Positions 45,955 through 57,390 are shown, numbered from the stretch's first letter. The stretch: DNA of 64,000 nt from Streptomyces mashuensis (GCF_014654785.1 NZ_BNBD01000006.1:124001-188000); one strand, 5' to 3'. Numbers and translations: made by a program. The notes: a model not told the origin generated them from the letters alone.

Positions 45955-46461
45955 TTAGCCGCCGGTCCTCCTGCACAGAGTCACCAGGCGCAGGTAACGG
46001 TTCCAGTCCCAGTGCGGGCCGGGGTCGGTGTGGGTGGCGCCGGGCACTTCGCTGTGGCCGATGACGTGCTCGCGGTCGGCCGGGATGCCGTGCCGGGCGC
46101 AGACGGCGGCGGTGAGGCGGGCGGAGGCGCGGTAGAGGGCGTCGGTGAGGAACTCGGGGCGGGCGGGCCAGCCTTCGTGCTCGATGCCGATGCTGTGGGT
46201 GTTGTACTCCCAGTTGCCGGCGTGCCAGGCGATGTCCTTCTCGGCCACGAGGCGGGCGACCTCGCCGGTGGCGGAGGCGACCAGGTAGTGGGCCGAGACG
46301 CGGGAGGCGGGGTCCTGGAAGATGCGCGTGGTGTCGGCGAAGGTCTCCTCGGTCAGGTGGATCACCACGTACCGGACGGGGTGGGAGGCCGGGCGGTCGG
46401 CGACGGTGTAGTTGGCGGGGTGCGCGGGGAGTGACAGGTTCCAAGGATCACGCATAAACAT
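45955..46461 (-). CDS. Amidase_2/PGRP-type N-acetylmuramoyl-L-alanine amidase without signal peptide
   Basis: 168 residues. YVVIHLTEETFADTTRIFQD, SAHYLVASATGEVARLVAEK, the conserved SIGIEHEG and GHSEVPGATHTDPGPHWDWNRYLRLV match the amidase_2 zinc fold, and match the paralog at 23844-24476 over its whole length. No signal peptide is visible: the ORF starts MFMRDPWNLSLPAHPANY and an in-frame stop lies 8 codons upstream. It may act inside, be released by lysis, or be exported by another route. Confidence 0.85.
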   Translation of the reverse strand: MFMRDPWNLSLPAHPANYTVADRPASHPVRYVVIHLTEETFADTTRIFQDPASRVSAHYLVASATGEVARLVAEKDIAWHAGNWEYNTHSIGIEHEGWPARPEFLTDALYRASARLTAAVCARHGIPADREHVIGHSEVPGATHTDPGPHWDWNRYLRLVTLCRRTGG

Positions 46462-46491
46462 AAGCCCTACCGTGGGTTCTATTCATGGAAT

Positions 46492-46563
46492 TCAAGGCCC
46501 GTGGCTGACGTCACCTTTGAATGGCGAGGTCTTCTTTTGGCCGGAGGGCACTCTCCGTGTCAT
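46492..46563 (-). CDS. Possible 23-residue leader or microprotein
   Basis: A minus-strand ORF encodes MTRRVPSGQKKTSPFKGDVS and three more residues, ending 30 bases before the amidase start. It uses AT-richer codons (ACA, AGA, CAA, AAA) than its neighbours. It has a Lys-rich middle; GGGAGG lies about 15 bases upstream, which is far. It may be a leader of the amidase transcript or chance. Confidence 0.3.
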   Translation of the reverse strand: MTRRVPSGQKKTSPFKGDVSHGP

Positions 46564-46700
46564 AGTCGACCCACGGCCTCCCATTGACCCGGGCTCGGGC
46601 CGACCTCGCCGCGGGCCACACCCCACCCCTGCCCGCGGCCTCCGCACGGCCCCCGGCTCGTCGCACTCCGACGCGAACGGGGGCCTGCGCGCATCCGCGG

Positions 46701-47213
46701 TCAGCGCTCGGCCACCCGCATCTCGAACCAGGTGGTCTTCCCCCGCGCCAGCAGGTCCACGCCCCACCGGTCGGAGAGCTTGTCGACCAGGAACAGGCCG
46801 CGCCCGTTGGTGTCCAGCTCCCGCACCGGCAGCAGGCACGGCAGCCCCCGCGAGGGGTCCCGCACCTCGATCCGCAGCCGGCCGCGGCGCCGGTGCATCC
46901 GCAGCCCGAAGCAGCGCGCGCCGGTGTGCCGCACGGCGTTCCCGACGAGCTCCGAGACCAGCAGCACCACGCACTCCGTGAGCGGCTCGGGCAGCCCCCA
47001 GTGGCGCGAGAGCACGATCTCGGTCATCCGGCGGGCGGCCGCGGCCGACTCGGGCCGCGAGGGGAGCTCCACTTCGCCGGCCGTGGGATCGCCGAACATG
47101 CCGAACGCCTCGAGCACCAGCTCGTCCTCAACCGTCGCGGCCGGCGACACAGTGGTCGTGCCGGCCCGCTGCCGCGGCTGCTCCGTTCCCTCCAGGCCCG
47201 CCATGCCCCCCAT
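46701..47213 (-). CDS. ATP-binding anti-sigma/regulatory kinase-like protein (HATPase, RsbW type)
   Basis: About 170 residues. The C-terminal half is an HATPase_c_2 domain: ECVVLLVSELVGNAVRHTG (N box), IEVRDPSRGLPCLL (G1-like) and DTNGRGLFLVDKLSDRWGV (G2). Such small Streptomyces ATPases act as anti-sigma factors or switch kinases. The N-terminal 50 residues are a Pro/Gly-rich segment. ATG at 47213 is taken; the frame stays open to 47471, and other starts (47204, 47297) cannot be excluded because ribosome sites are weak. Confidence 0.85.
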   Translation of the reverse strand: MGGMAGLEGTEQPRQRAGTTTVSPAATVEDELVLEAFGMFGDPTAGEVELPSRPESAAAARRMTEIVLSRHWGLPEPLTECVVLLVSELVGNAVRHTGARCFGLRMHRRRGRLRIEVRDPSRGLPCLLPVRELDTNGRGLFLVDKLSDRWGVDLLARGKTTWFEMRVAER

Positions 47214-47482
47214 GATGGCCGCAGGAACGGCGCCCCGGAGCCGAACGCCGGGATTGGACACGGCCGTCGGAGCCCCGCCGGACCCCCGTGGAGTCATATG
47301 CCAGCGGCTCGATGCCTCCGGCGGGACCCGAGGTGACCTGCGGCGACAGCCCCTGCCCAGAAGATCGCGGGGAGTGCCGGCGGGGCCCGGGCGAAGGGTG
47401 GCGGACGCCCGGCGGAATTCCCCCACACGGGGCAATCGCCGGAACGACGGGCTCCGGGCGTCCGCCGTCAAACCGTCCCGGG

Positions 47483-48250
47483 TCAGACGAACTTGGCCTT
47501 ACCCGGGCCGTCCTCCACGAAGCTCCGCATCCCGATCTCGCGGTCCTCGGTGGCGAACAGCCCCGCGAACCAGTTGCGCTCGATGGCGAGGCCGGTGTCG
47601 ATGTCGGTCTCCAGACCCGCGTCCACGGCCTCCTTGGCGGCGCGCAGCGCGATGGCGGGACCGGCGGCCAGCTTCGCGGCCCAGGCGTGCGCGGCCGCGT
47701 ACACCTCGGCGGCGGGCACCACGCGGTCGACCAGGCCGAGGGCGAGCGCCTCGTCGGCCTTGACCTGACGGCCCGTGAAGATGAGGTCCTTGGCCTTGGA
47801 GGGGCCGATCAGCCGGGACAGCCGCTGGGTGCCGCCCGCGCCCGGGATGAGGCCGAGCAGGATCTCCGGCTGGCCCAGCTTGGCGTTGTCCGCGGCGATC
47901 CGGTAGTCGGCGCACAGGGCCAGCTCGCAGCCGCCGCCGAGCGCGTAGCCGGTGACGGCGGCGACGACGGGCTTGGGGATGCGGGCCACGGCCGTGAAGG
48001 CGTCCTGGAGGCCGCGGGACCGCGCCACCATGGCGGCGTGGTCCATCTCCCGCATCTCCTTGATGTCCGCGCCGGCGGCGAACACCTTCTCCCCGCCCCA
48101 CAGCACGACGGCCCGCACGTCGGTGCGGCGGGTCAGCTCCCCGGCCACCTCCAGCAACCGGTCCTGGGTGGCGATGTCCAGCGCGTTCATCGGGGGGCGG
48201 TCCAGACGGACGGTCCCCACGCCCTCGGCGACCTCTAGATGCACAGTCAT
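47483..48250 (-). CDS. Enoyl-CoA hydratase/isomerase family protein
   Basis: 255 residues of the crotonase fold. KVFAAGADIKEM forms the first half of the oxyanion hole, and AVTGYALGGGCELALCADYRIA the second. The catalytic glutamate lies in LGQPEILLGLIPGAGGTQRL. FTGRQVKADEALALGLVDRVV follows. Probably hydrates enoyl-CoA in fatty-acid oxidation; the exact substrate cannot be read from sequence. Confidence 0.95.
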   Translation of the reverse strand: MTVHLEVAEGVGTVRLDRPPMNALDIATQDRLLEVAGELTRRTDVRAVVLWGGEKVFAAGADIKEMREMDHAAMVARSRGLQDAFTAVARIPKPVVAAVTGYALGGGCELALCADYRIAADNAKLGQPEILLGLIPGAGGTQRLSRLIGPSKAKDLIFTGRQVKADEALALGLVDRVVPAAEVYAAAHAWAAKLAAGPAIALRAAKEAVDAGLETDIDTGLAIERNWFAGLFATEDREIGMRSFVEDGPGKAKFV

Positions 48251-48276
48251 GGCAGCAGGTTAGCCCTCGTTAACGG

Positions 48277-48328
48277 CCTGCGGCCCGGTGCGCTCGGTCA
48301 CAGGGACCGAACGGCACCGGGCCGCAGG
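48277..48328. terminator. Long hairpin terminator between the enoyl-CoA hydratase and the first L,D-transpeptidase
   Basis: CCTGCGGCCCGGTGC / GCACCGGGCCGCAGG is a perfect 15-bp outer stem; TCGGTC / GACCGA pair inside it. It lies 15 bases after the transpeptidase stop on the minus strand and should end that transcript. Confidence 0.82.
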
Positions 48329-48343
48329 GGGGCGTACGAGGCG

Positions 48344-49555
48344 TCAGCCCTCGCTCTTCCCCCAGTCCGCCCAGGACATGTTCCAGCCGTTGAGGCCGTT
48401 GGACGGGTCGATGACCTTGTCCTTGGAGTTCTTCACCACGACCACGTCGCCGAGGAGGGAGTTGTTGAAGAACCAGGCCGCCGGCGTGCCGTTGTCGCCG
48501 CCGCCGCGCTGGTCGTACAGGCCGACGCAGCCGTGGCTGACGTTCTCGGAGCCGAACGTGCCCTCGCCCGACCAGTAGTTGCCGTGCAGGAAGGTGCCCG
48601 AGTTGGACAGGCGCATGGCGTGCGGCACGTCCGGGATGTCGTACTCGCCGCCGAAGCCGACCGTGCGGCCGTCCATGCGGGTCACTTCGTACTTCTCGCT
48701 GATGACCATCTGGCCGTTGTACGTGGAGTGGCCCGGGGCGCCCGCGGAGATCGGGATGGTCTTGAGGACCTTGCCGTCGCGCTCGACGGTCATCTGGTGG
48801 GACGCGGCGTCCACCGTGCTGACCTGGCTGCGGCCGATGGTGAACTTCACCGTCTTGTTCTGCGTGCCGTAGACGCCCTTGCGGCCCTCGACGCCGTCGA
48901 GGTTCATGGTCATGGTGACCTTGGTGCCCGGCTTCCAGTACTGCTCGGGGCGGAAGTCCAGGCGGTCGTTGCCGAACCAGTGGCCCTTGATCTCCACGGC
49001 CGGCTCGGCGGTCACCTTGATGGCGCGCTGGACGGCCTGGGGGTTCTCGATGCCCCGGCTGAAATTGAGCGACACGGGCATGCCCACGCCCACCGTGCTG
49101 CCGTCCTCCGGCGTGAAGTAGCCGACGAACGTGTTCTCGGGGGTGAGGGTGGTGAACGCCGCGTGCTTGGCGGCCGTGCGGCCCTTGTCGTCCTTGGCGA
49201 GGGCGTCGACCGCGTACTTGGTGGACGCGCCCAGGTGGGTCGCCGGCTCCCACGTGGAGCCGTCGCCGCTGATCTTCCCGTCGATCTGGTGGCCCTTGTC
49301 GTCGGCCACCTTCACCGACGTCAGCTTGCCGTTCTTGGCGGTCACCTTGAGGGCGCCGCTGGTCTGCACGTCCTTCGAGCCGTCGCCCGGCGCGATGTCC
49401 ACCACGGCCTGGGACGGGCCGTCGGCCTTGGCGTCCTTGCCGCCGCCCGAGCCCCCGTCACAGGCGCTGACGACAAGCGTCAGCGCGGCACCGAGCAGCA
49501 GGGCGGACAGCCCACGGCGGGCCCGGCTCCCGGATATCGGCTGCACCTTCGACAA
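48344..49555 (-). CDS. L,D-transpeptidase lipoprotein with Ig-like domains, copy 1
   Basis: 403 residues. It begins with a signal peptide ending LVVSACDGG (lipobox). Two Ig-like domains (about 45-225) and a C-terminal YkuD domain follow. The active cysteine lies in VSHGCVGLYDQRG and the His in FLHGNYWSGEG. Ldt enzymes make 3-3 cross-links in peptidoglycan and are insensitive to most penicillins. A TTG start at 49555 has GGAG 8 bases upstream; GTG at 49546 is 17 bases away. A paralog lies directly upstream (49760-51031). Confidence 0.92.
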   Translation of the reverse strand: MSKVQPISGSRARRGLSALLLGAALTLVVSACDGGSGGGKDAKADGPSQAVVDIAPGDGSKDVQTSGALKVTAKNGKLTSVKVADDKGHQIDGKISGDGSTWEPATHLGASTKYAVDALAKDDKGRTAAKHAAFTTLTPENTFVGYFTPEDGSTVGVGMPVSLNFSRGIENPQAVQRAIKVTAEPAVEIKGHWFGNDRLDFRPEQYWKPGTKVTMTMNLDGVEGRKGVYGTQNKTVKFTIGRSQVSTVDAASHQMTVERDGKVLKTIPISAGAPGHSTYNGQMVISEKYEVTRMDGRTVGFGGEYDIPDVPHAMRLSNSGTFLHGNYWSGEGTFGSENVSHGCVGLYDQRGGGDNGTPAAWFFNNSLLGDVVVVKNSKDKVIDPSNGLNGWNMSWADWGKSEG

Positions 49556-49759
49556 CGGTTCTTCTCCCCTCGCACGGCCCGCGGCCACGCGGCGCCCCCG
49601 TGGCGTGCCGAGCACGCCTCGATCGATAGATAACCACACGCCACCGACATCGCTGACCTCGGGATTGTCACCATTCGGTCCCAAACGGGGGCGGTGATGC
49701 AGAGCCGTGCGCCTGTGGTGAAGGCGGTGACCGAAGTGAAGCGGCTGATTCCGGCCAGG

Positions 49760-51031
49760 TCAAACCCGGCCGCCCGGCAGGTGCCCGGAGGCCCCTGCCG
49801 GTCCGCCGCCGGCGCCCCGCAGCGCGGACCCCGCCAGCCACTGCTCCCACGTCAGGTTCCAGCCGCTCAGGCCGTTGTCGGGGGCCGGCGCCGGCTCGCC
49901 GGAGCCCACCACCTCGACCACGTCGCCCAGCAGCGAGGAGGCGTAGAACCGGCCGGCGGGCGTCGTCTCCCCGCCGCCGCGCACGTCCGGCAGCCCGATG
50001 CAGCCGTGGCTGGTGTTGCGGGTGCCGAAGACGTCGGGCTCCGCCCAGTAGTTGCCGTGCAGGAAGGTGCCGGAGGCGGTGAGCCGCATCGCGTGCGGTA
50101 CGTCCGAGATGTCGTACTCGCCCCCGAAGCCGACGGTGTCACCGTTCATCCGGGTCATGGGGAACTTCTCGCTGATGACCAGTTTGCCGCCGTACGTCTC
50201 GCTGCCGGGCCGGCCCGCCGTGATGGGCACGGTGGCCACCGGCCGGCCGTCGCGCACCACGGTCATCGTGTGCCGCGCCGCGTCCACCGTGCTGACCTGG
50301 CTGCGCCCCACGGTGAACCGCACCGTCTTGCGCTGGAGCCCGTAGACACCGGGCGCCGACCGCACGTCCCGCAGCCGCAGGTCCATCGTCACCACCGTGC
50401 CCGGCAGCCAGTACGTGCGCGGCCGGAAGTCCAGCCGGGTGGGCCCGAACCAGTGCGCGGCCACGCGCTGCGCCGGCTGCGCGGTGACGCGGATGGCGCG
50501 CTCGACGGCTGCCCGGTCGGCGACGGGGCGGCTGAAGCCGAACGACACGATCATGCCGGTGCCGACGGTGGAACCGGCCTCGGGCGAGAAGGAACCGATG
50601 AACCGGTGTTCGGGCACGTACGTACTGAAGCCGGTGTGCCGCACCGTGCGGCGCCCGGAGCCGTCCCGTGCGACGGCGTCCACCGTGTAGTGCGCGGCCA
50701 GGTCCAGCCGCCCGCCGGCCGGCCGCCAGGTGTGACCGCCGGACTGGATACGGCCGCTGACGGTGCGCCGGATGCCGTCGGCGCGGTACTCGGACACCCG
50801 TACCCGCTCCAGCACCCCGCGCGACGACCGCACCTCCAGCCGGCCGTCCGCCGGCACGCCGCGCGCCCGGTCCCGGGGCACCACCTGGATGAGGTCGCTC
50901 GCCGGGCGGGCGTCGTCCATCAGCGCGGTGGCGGGCCGGTCCGGGGCGGCGACGTGGGTGCACCCGGCGAGCGCGGCCAGCGACACCAGCAGGGCCAGCC
51001 GGCGCAGCGCACGCGGGAGAACAGGAGTCAC
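49760..51031 (-). CDS. L,D-transpeptidase lipoprotein with Ig-like domains, copy 2
   Basis: 423 residues. The lipobox reads LAALAGC near residue 21. The domain order is the same as its neighbour: two Ig-like domains, then YkuD with FLHGNYWAEPD and TSHGCIGLPDVRGG. RSQVSTVDAA is shared with copy 1, so the two are tandem paralogs. The tail (GLSGWNLTWEQWLAG, then Gly-rich) is longer. GTG at 51031 is the chosen start; the ribosome site is weak. Divergent from glgX. Confidence 0.92.
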   Translation of the reverse strand: MTPVLPRALRRLALLVSLAALAGCTHVAAPDRPATALMDDARPASDLIQVVPRDRARGVPADGRLEVRSSRGVLERVRVSEYRADGIRRTVSGRIQSGGHTWRPAGGRLDLAAHYTVDAVARDGSGRRTVRHTGFSTYVPEHRFIGSFSPEAGSTVGTGMIVSFGFSRPVADRAAVERAIRVTAQPAQRVAAHWFGPTRLDFRPRTYWLPGTVVTMDLRLRDVRSAPGVYGLQRKTVRFTVGRSQVSTVDAARHTMTVVRDGRPVATVPITAGRPGSETYGGKLVISEKFPMTRMNGDTVGFGGEYDISDVPHAMRLTASGTFLHGNYWAEPDVFGTRNTSHGCIGLPDVRGGGETTPAGRFYASSLLGDVVEVVGSGEPAPAPDNGLSGWNLTWEQWLAGSALRGAGGGPAGASGHLPGGRV

Positions 51032-51215
51032 ACCCGGCCCAACGACCGGCGGCCGCCGGGGAAACGAAGCGGCACTCGCTTGCTGACCCCGATCACACGT
51101 GTGAGCGCATGCGTGGATCTGGGAAGAACGGGGAGAAGGACCCACGCCGGGCGCCCCGGTCCCGGGACGGCCGGGCCGTCCCGGCGCGCCGCCCGCGAGC
51201 CGCCGGAGGCCCAGC

Positions 51216-53498
<2,283 letters not shown>

Positions 53499-53532
53499 GC
53501 GGTCCGCCCCTGAACGGAATGCCGAATACGGA

Positions 53533-53561
53533 TGAACACTGTCCGTGGTGGCGCCTACCCT
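53533..53561 (+). promoter_or_regulatory. Promoter for a leaderless ABC exporter transcript
   Basis: TGAACA, a 17-base spacer and TACCCT are followed, 4 bases later, by GTGATG. The first A of ATG at 53569 is 8 bases after the -10, which is a normal transcription start. No ribosome site precedes the gene, as expected for leaderless mRNA. Confidence 0.55.
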
Positions 53562-53568
53562 CTCCGTG

Positions 53569-55428
53569 ATGACGTCGGTGACGAGCTCCGCGGCGGCCCC
53601 CGCCGTGGAGGCGAGCGACCACGGCACCGTGCCCGCGGGGCGGCGGTCCGCCGTACGGTCGCTGCTGCGGCTGTGGCCGTACGTCCGCCCGGTGCGCGGC
53701 ACGCTGGTGGCCGCGGCTCTGGTGAGCGTGGGCGGCTCGGCCCTGACCCTGGTCATCCCGCTGGCCCTGAAGGGCATCGTGGACGGGCCGGTGACCCGCC
53801 GGGACCCTTCCGGGGTGTGGCTGGGCGGCGCGGTGCTGCTGGCGCTGGGCATCGCGGAGGCCGCGCTGTTCGGGGCGCGCCGGGTACTGACGGCCCGTCC
53901 GCTCGCCCGCTTCGAGGCCGACCTGCGGGCCGCCCTCTTCTCCCACCTCCAGCGGCTGCCCGTCGCCTTCCACGACCGCTGGCCCTCCGGCCAGCTGCTC
54001 TCGCGCGGCACCGCCGACCTGACGCTGCTGCGGATATTCCTCTCCTTCCCGCTGACCTTCCTCCTCGTCAACGCGGTCACCGTCGTGACCGGTTTCGCCA
54101 TCCTGCTGGCCCAGGAGTGGCGGCTGGGCCTGGTGCTGCTGGCGCCGGCGGTGCCCGTGATGGTGATGTGCTCGGTGTTCGAGCGGCGGTTCGGGGCGGC
54201 CGCGCGCACCGCCCGCGACCGGCTGGGCGACCTGACCACGCTCATGGAGGAGAGCGTCCTCGGCATCCGCATCCTCAAGGGGTTCGGCTGCCACCGCGCC
54301 CAGGAGCGCGCCTTCGCGGCACTCGCCGGCCGGCTCCGGGAGACCGAGCTGCTCAAGGCCCGGCTGCTCGGCACCGTCTGGGCCGTCGTCACCGTCCTGC
54401 CCGAACTGGCCATCGGCACGGCCCTCGTGCTGGGCGCGGCCGAGGTGGCCGACGGCACCCTGTCCGCCGGGACGCTCGTCGCCTTCCTCTCCACCGCCCT
54501 CGCCCTGCGCTGGCCCGTGGAGTCCTTCGGCTTCCTGCTGGCCATCACCCAGGACGCCGCCACCGCCGCCGACCGCTGGTTCGAGGTGATGGACGCACCG
54601 CCCGCCGCCGCCGGCGACCGGCCCCGCGCCCTCCCGGCCCCCCGGCCCGCGACCGCCGCCGACGGCGGGCTGCGCCTGACCGGCGTACGGTTCCGCTACC
54701 CCGACGCGCCCCCGGACGCCCCGCCCGTCCTCGACGGCGTCGACCTCCACGTCCGCCCCGGCGAGACCATGGCCCTGGTCGGCGCCACCGGCAGCGGCAA
54801 GACCACGCTGACCGCCCTGCTGCCCCGGCTGCTCGAACCCACCGCCGGCCGCATCACCCTGGACGGCCGGGACATCACCGCCCTGCCCCGCGAACGGCTG
54901 CGCGCCCTCGTCGCCGTCGCCTTCGAGGACCCCGTCCTCTTCTCCGCCAGCGCCGGCGAGAACGTCCTCATGGGTGCCCCCGCCGCCACCGAGGACGACC
55001 TGCTGCGGGCCCTGGCCGTCGCCCAGGCCGGCTTCGTGCACGACCTCCCCCACGGCCACCGCACCCAGGTCGGCGAGCAGGGCCTGAGCCTGTCCGGCGG
55101 GCAGCGGCAGCGCCTCGCCCTGGCCCGCGCCGTGGTGGGCCGGCCCCCCTTCCTCGTCCTCGACGACCCCCTCTCCGCCCTCGACGTGCGCACCGAGGCC
55201 CTCGTCGAGGCGGCCCTGCGCGAGGTGCTGGCCACCACCACCGCCCTCGTCGTCGCCCACCGCCCCTCCACGGTCCTGCTCGCCGACCGCGTGGCCCTGC
55301 TCTCCGGCGGCCGCATCACCGCGGTGGGCACCCACCGCGAACTGCTCCACCACAGCGAGGAGTACGCCTGGCTGATGTCCGCCTCCGGCCGCGCGCCCGG
55401 CCGCAGCCCCCAGGGGGCCCGGCCATGA
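53569..55428 (+). CDS. ABC exporter half-transporter (permease-ATPase fusion), first gene
   Basis: About 619 residues. A six-span ABC_membrane domain (about 45-320) is followed by an ATPase domain with Walker A VGATGSGKTTLTALLPR, signature LSLSGGQRQRLALARAVV, Walker B FLVLDDPLSALDVRTEA and the H-loop VVAHRPST. Walker B ends in Asp (LVLDDP) rather than the catalytic Glu, so this ATP site may be degenerate and the pair asymmetric. Partner of the next gene. Start ATG 53569 or GTG 53566. Confidence 0.93.
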   Translation: MTSVTSSAAAPAVEASDHGTVPAGRRSAVRSLLRLWPYVRPVRGTLVAAALVSVGGSALTLVIPLALKGIVDGPVTRRDPSGVWLGGAVLLALGIAEAALFGARRVLTARPLARFEADLRAALFSHLQRLPVAFHDRWPSGQLLSRGTADLTLLRIFLSFPLTFLLVNAVTVVTGFAILLAQEWRLGLVLLAPAVPVMVMCSVFERRFGAAARTARDRLGDLTTLMEESVLGIRILKGFGCHRAQERAFAALAGRLRETELLKARLLGTVWAVVTVLPELAIGTALVLGAAEVADGTLSAGTLVAFLSTALALRWPVESFGFLLAITQDAATAADRWFEVMDAPPAAAGDRPRALPAPRPATAADGGLRLTGVRFRYPDAPPDAPPVLDGVDLHVRPGETMALVGATGSGKTTLTALLPRLLEPTAGRITLDGRDITALPRERLRALVAVAFEDPVLFSASAGENVLMGAPAATEDDLLRALAVAQAGFVHDLPHGHRTQVGEQGLSLSGGQRQRLALARAVVGRPPFLVLDDPLSALDVRTEALVEAALREVLATTTALVVAHRPSTVLLADRVALLSGGRITAVGTHRELLHHSEEYAWLMSASGRAPGRSPQGARP

Positions 55429-57218
55429 CCGGCACCCCCGCCCGCGACCGCCTGCCCGCCCCCGCCGGGGCCTCCCGCGCGCTGCTGCGCTCGCTCCTGG
55501 CGCCCGCGCGCGGCCGGGTGCGGCTCACCGCCCTCCTGCTGCTCCTCCAGCAGGCCGCCGTCCAGGGCGGGCCGCTCCTCGTCGCGTACGCCATCGACCG
55601 CGGCGTCCCCGCCCTGCGGCACGGCAACCACACCCCGCTGTTGCTGGCCGGCGCCGGCTACCCGGCCTGCGCCCTGGCCTGCGGGCTGCTCCAGCTCACG
55701 TGCGTCCGGCTGTCGGCCCGCATCGGCCAGGACGCCCTGCTGGACCTGCGCGGCCGTATCTTCCGCCAGGTGCAGTCGCTCGGCCTGGACTTCCACGAGC
55801 ACTACACCTCCGGCCGGATCGTCTCCCGCGCCACCGCCGACGTCGACTCCCTCCGCGAGCTCCTCGACAACGGCCTCCAGCAGCTCATCGACATCGCCCT
55901 GTCGGTGCTGTTCGTCTCGGCCACCCTGCTGTGGCTCGACCCGGCCACGGGCGCGGCGGCCCTGGCGTCGTTCGTGCCGCTGGGCGCGCTCGTCCGCGCG
56001 CACCGGCGGCGGTCCCGCGCGGTCCACCGGCGGCGGTCCACGGCCATGGCGGCCGTCGTCGTGACGTTCACCGAGACGATGAACGGCATCCGGCCCGTCC
56101 AGGCGTTCCGCCGCGAGCGCGCCGGCGAGCAGCACTTCGAGGAGCTCAACCGCCGGCACGAGCGCACCAACGCCGACAGCGCCCTGGCCATGGCCCGCTT
56201 CGTCGTCTCCGCCCGCCTGGTGGCGGGCGCGGCGCTCGCCGCCATCGTGGTGTGGGACGCCCACCGGGTGGCCGCCGGCGGGCTGGGCCTGGGCGTGCTC
56301 GCCGCCGCGGTGATGTACCTGCGGCGGCTGTACGACCCCATCGACCGGCTCGGGATGTTCCTCAACTCCTACCAGTCGGCCGCCGCCGCCCTGGAGAAGA
56401 TCGCCGGCCTCCTCGCCCAGCAGCCCTCGGTGCCCGAGCCCACCGTGCCCACGCCCCTGCCGCGCCGGCCCGCCGGCGCCCCCGGCCGCGAAGTGGTGCT
56501 GGAGAAGGTCCGCTTCGGCTACCGGACCGGGCGCGAGGTCCTGCCGCGCCTCGACCTGACGCTGCGCGCGGGCGAGACGGTGGCGGTGGTCGGCGCCACC
56601 GGCGCCGGCAAGTCCACGCTCGCCAAGCTCGTGGCCCGCTTCCACGACCCCACCGGCGGCCGCGTCCTGCTCGACGGCGTGCCGCTGACCGGGCTGGCCG
56701 GCGCGGAGCTGCGGCGCGCGGTGGTGATGGTGACCCAGGAGCCGTTCCTCTTCTCGGGGACGGTCGCCGACAACATCGCCGTGGGCCGGCCCGGTGCCGG
56801 CCGCGCCGAGATCGAGGCCGCCGCCCGCGCCATCGGCGCGCACGCCTTCATCACCGCCCTGCCCGAGGGGTACGACACCGACGTGCGCAAGCGCGGCGGC
56901 CGCATCTCCGCCGGTCAGCGCCAGCTCGTCTCGTTCGCCCGCGCGTTGCTGGCCGACCCGGGCGTGATCGTGCTCGACGAGGCGACGTCCTCCCTCGACA
57001 TCCCCGGCGAACGGGCCGTGCAGCAGGCCCTGCGCACGGTGCTGCGCGGGCGTACGGCCGTGGTCGTCGCGCACCGGCTGTCCACGGTGGAGATCGCCGA
57101 CCGGGTCCTGGTGATGGCCGACGGCCGCATCGTCGAGGACGGCAGCCCCGCAACGCTCGCCGCCACCCGCGGCCACTTCGCCGACCTGCACCGGGCGTGG
57201 CGGGACAGCCTGGTGTAA
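55425..57218 (+). CDS. ABC exporter half-transporter (permease-ATPase fusion), second gene
   Basis: 597 residues. Six spans (about 25-310) precede an ATPase with Walker A VGATGAGKSTLAKLVAR and Walker B GVIVLDEATSSLDIPGE, which has the catalytic Glu. The H-loop VVAHRLSTVE follows. The signature loop reads RISAGQRQLVSFARA. ATG at 55425 overlaps the first gene's stop (ATGA), so the two are cotranslated and probably form a heterodimer. Substrate unknown; there is no neighbouring biosynthetic gene. No obvious terminator follows. Confidence 0.94.
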   Translation: MTGTPARDRLPAPAGASRALLRSLLAPARGRVRLTALLLLLQQAAVQGGPLLVAYAIDRGVPALRHGNHTPLLLAGAGYPACALACGLLQLTCVRLSARIGQDALLDLRGRIFRQVQSLGLDFHEHYTSGRIVSRATADVDSLRELLDNGLQQLIDIALSVLFVSATLLWLDPATGAAALASFVPLGALVRAHRRRSRAVHRRRSTAMAAVVVTFTETMNGIRPVQAFRRERAGEQHFEELNRRHERTNADSALAMARFVVSARLVAGAALAAIVVWDAHRVAAGGLGLGVLAAAVMYLRRLYDPIDRLGMFLNSYQSAAAALEKIAGLLAQQPSVPEPTVPTPLPRRPAGAPGREVVLEKVRFGYRTGREVLPRLDLTLRAGETVAVVGATGAGKSTLAKLVARFHDPTGGRVLLDGVPLTGLAGAELRRAVVMVTQEPFLFSGTVADNIAVGRPGAGRAEIEAAARAIGAHAFITALPEGYDTDVRKRGGRISAGQRQLVSFARALLADPGVIVLDEATSSLDIPGERAVQQALRTVLRGRTAVVVAHRLSTVEIADRVLVMADGRIVEDGSPATLAATRGHFADLHRAWRDSLV

Positions 57219-57243
57219 CCGCCCGGTATCCGGACGCCGATCT

Positions 57244-57269
57244 TTGGCCAACGGACATTTTCCGGCCAA
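57244..57269. promoter_or_regulatory. Inverted repeat TTGGCC-N14-GGCCAA upstream of the first M4 protease
   Basis: Two GGCCAA half sites in opposite orientation; the second is followed by ACTTGTTGACG, a -35-like TTGACG (57274-57279). It is a possible activator or repressor site in a 291-base gene-free stretch. Confidence 0.35.
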
Positions 57270-57390
57270 CTTGTTGACGCGCCCCTGACATGAAGCTGGC
57301 GCCGGTGGCACGCTTCAACTCGACTGGCGCGGGCTATCCCCACACTCCCCACACCCCACCGCACCACGCGACGCGGCCCGCGGCACCGGT

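Noticed and set aside
53532..55424. 1228-residue single ORF covering both ABC exporter genes
   Set aside because: The first 630 codons are an out-of-frame shadow of the first exporter gene; only the part from 55425 is coding.
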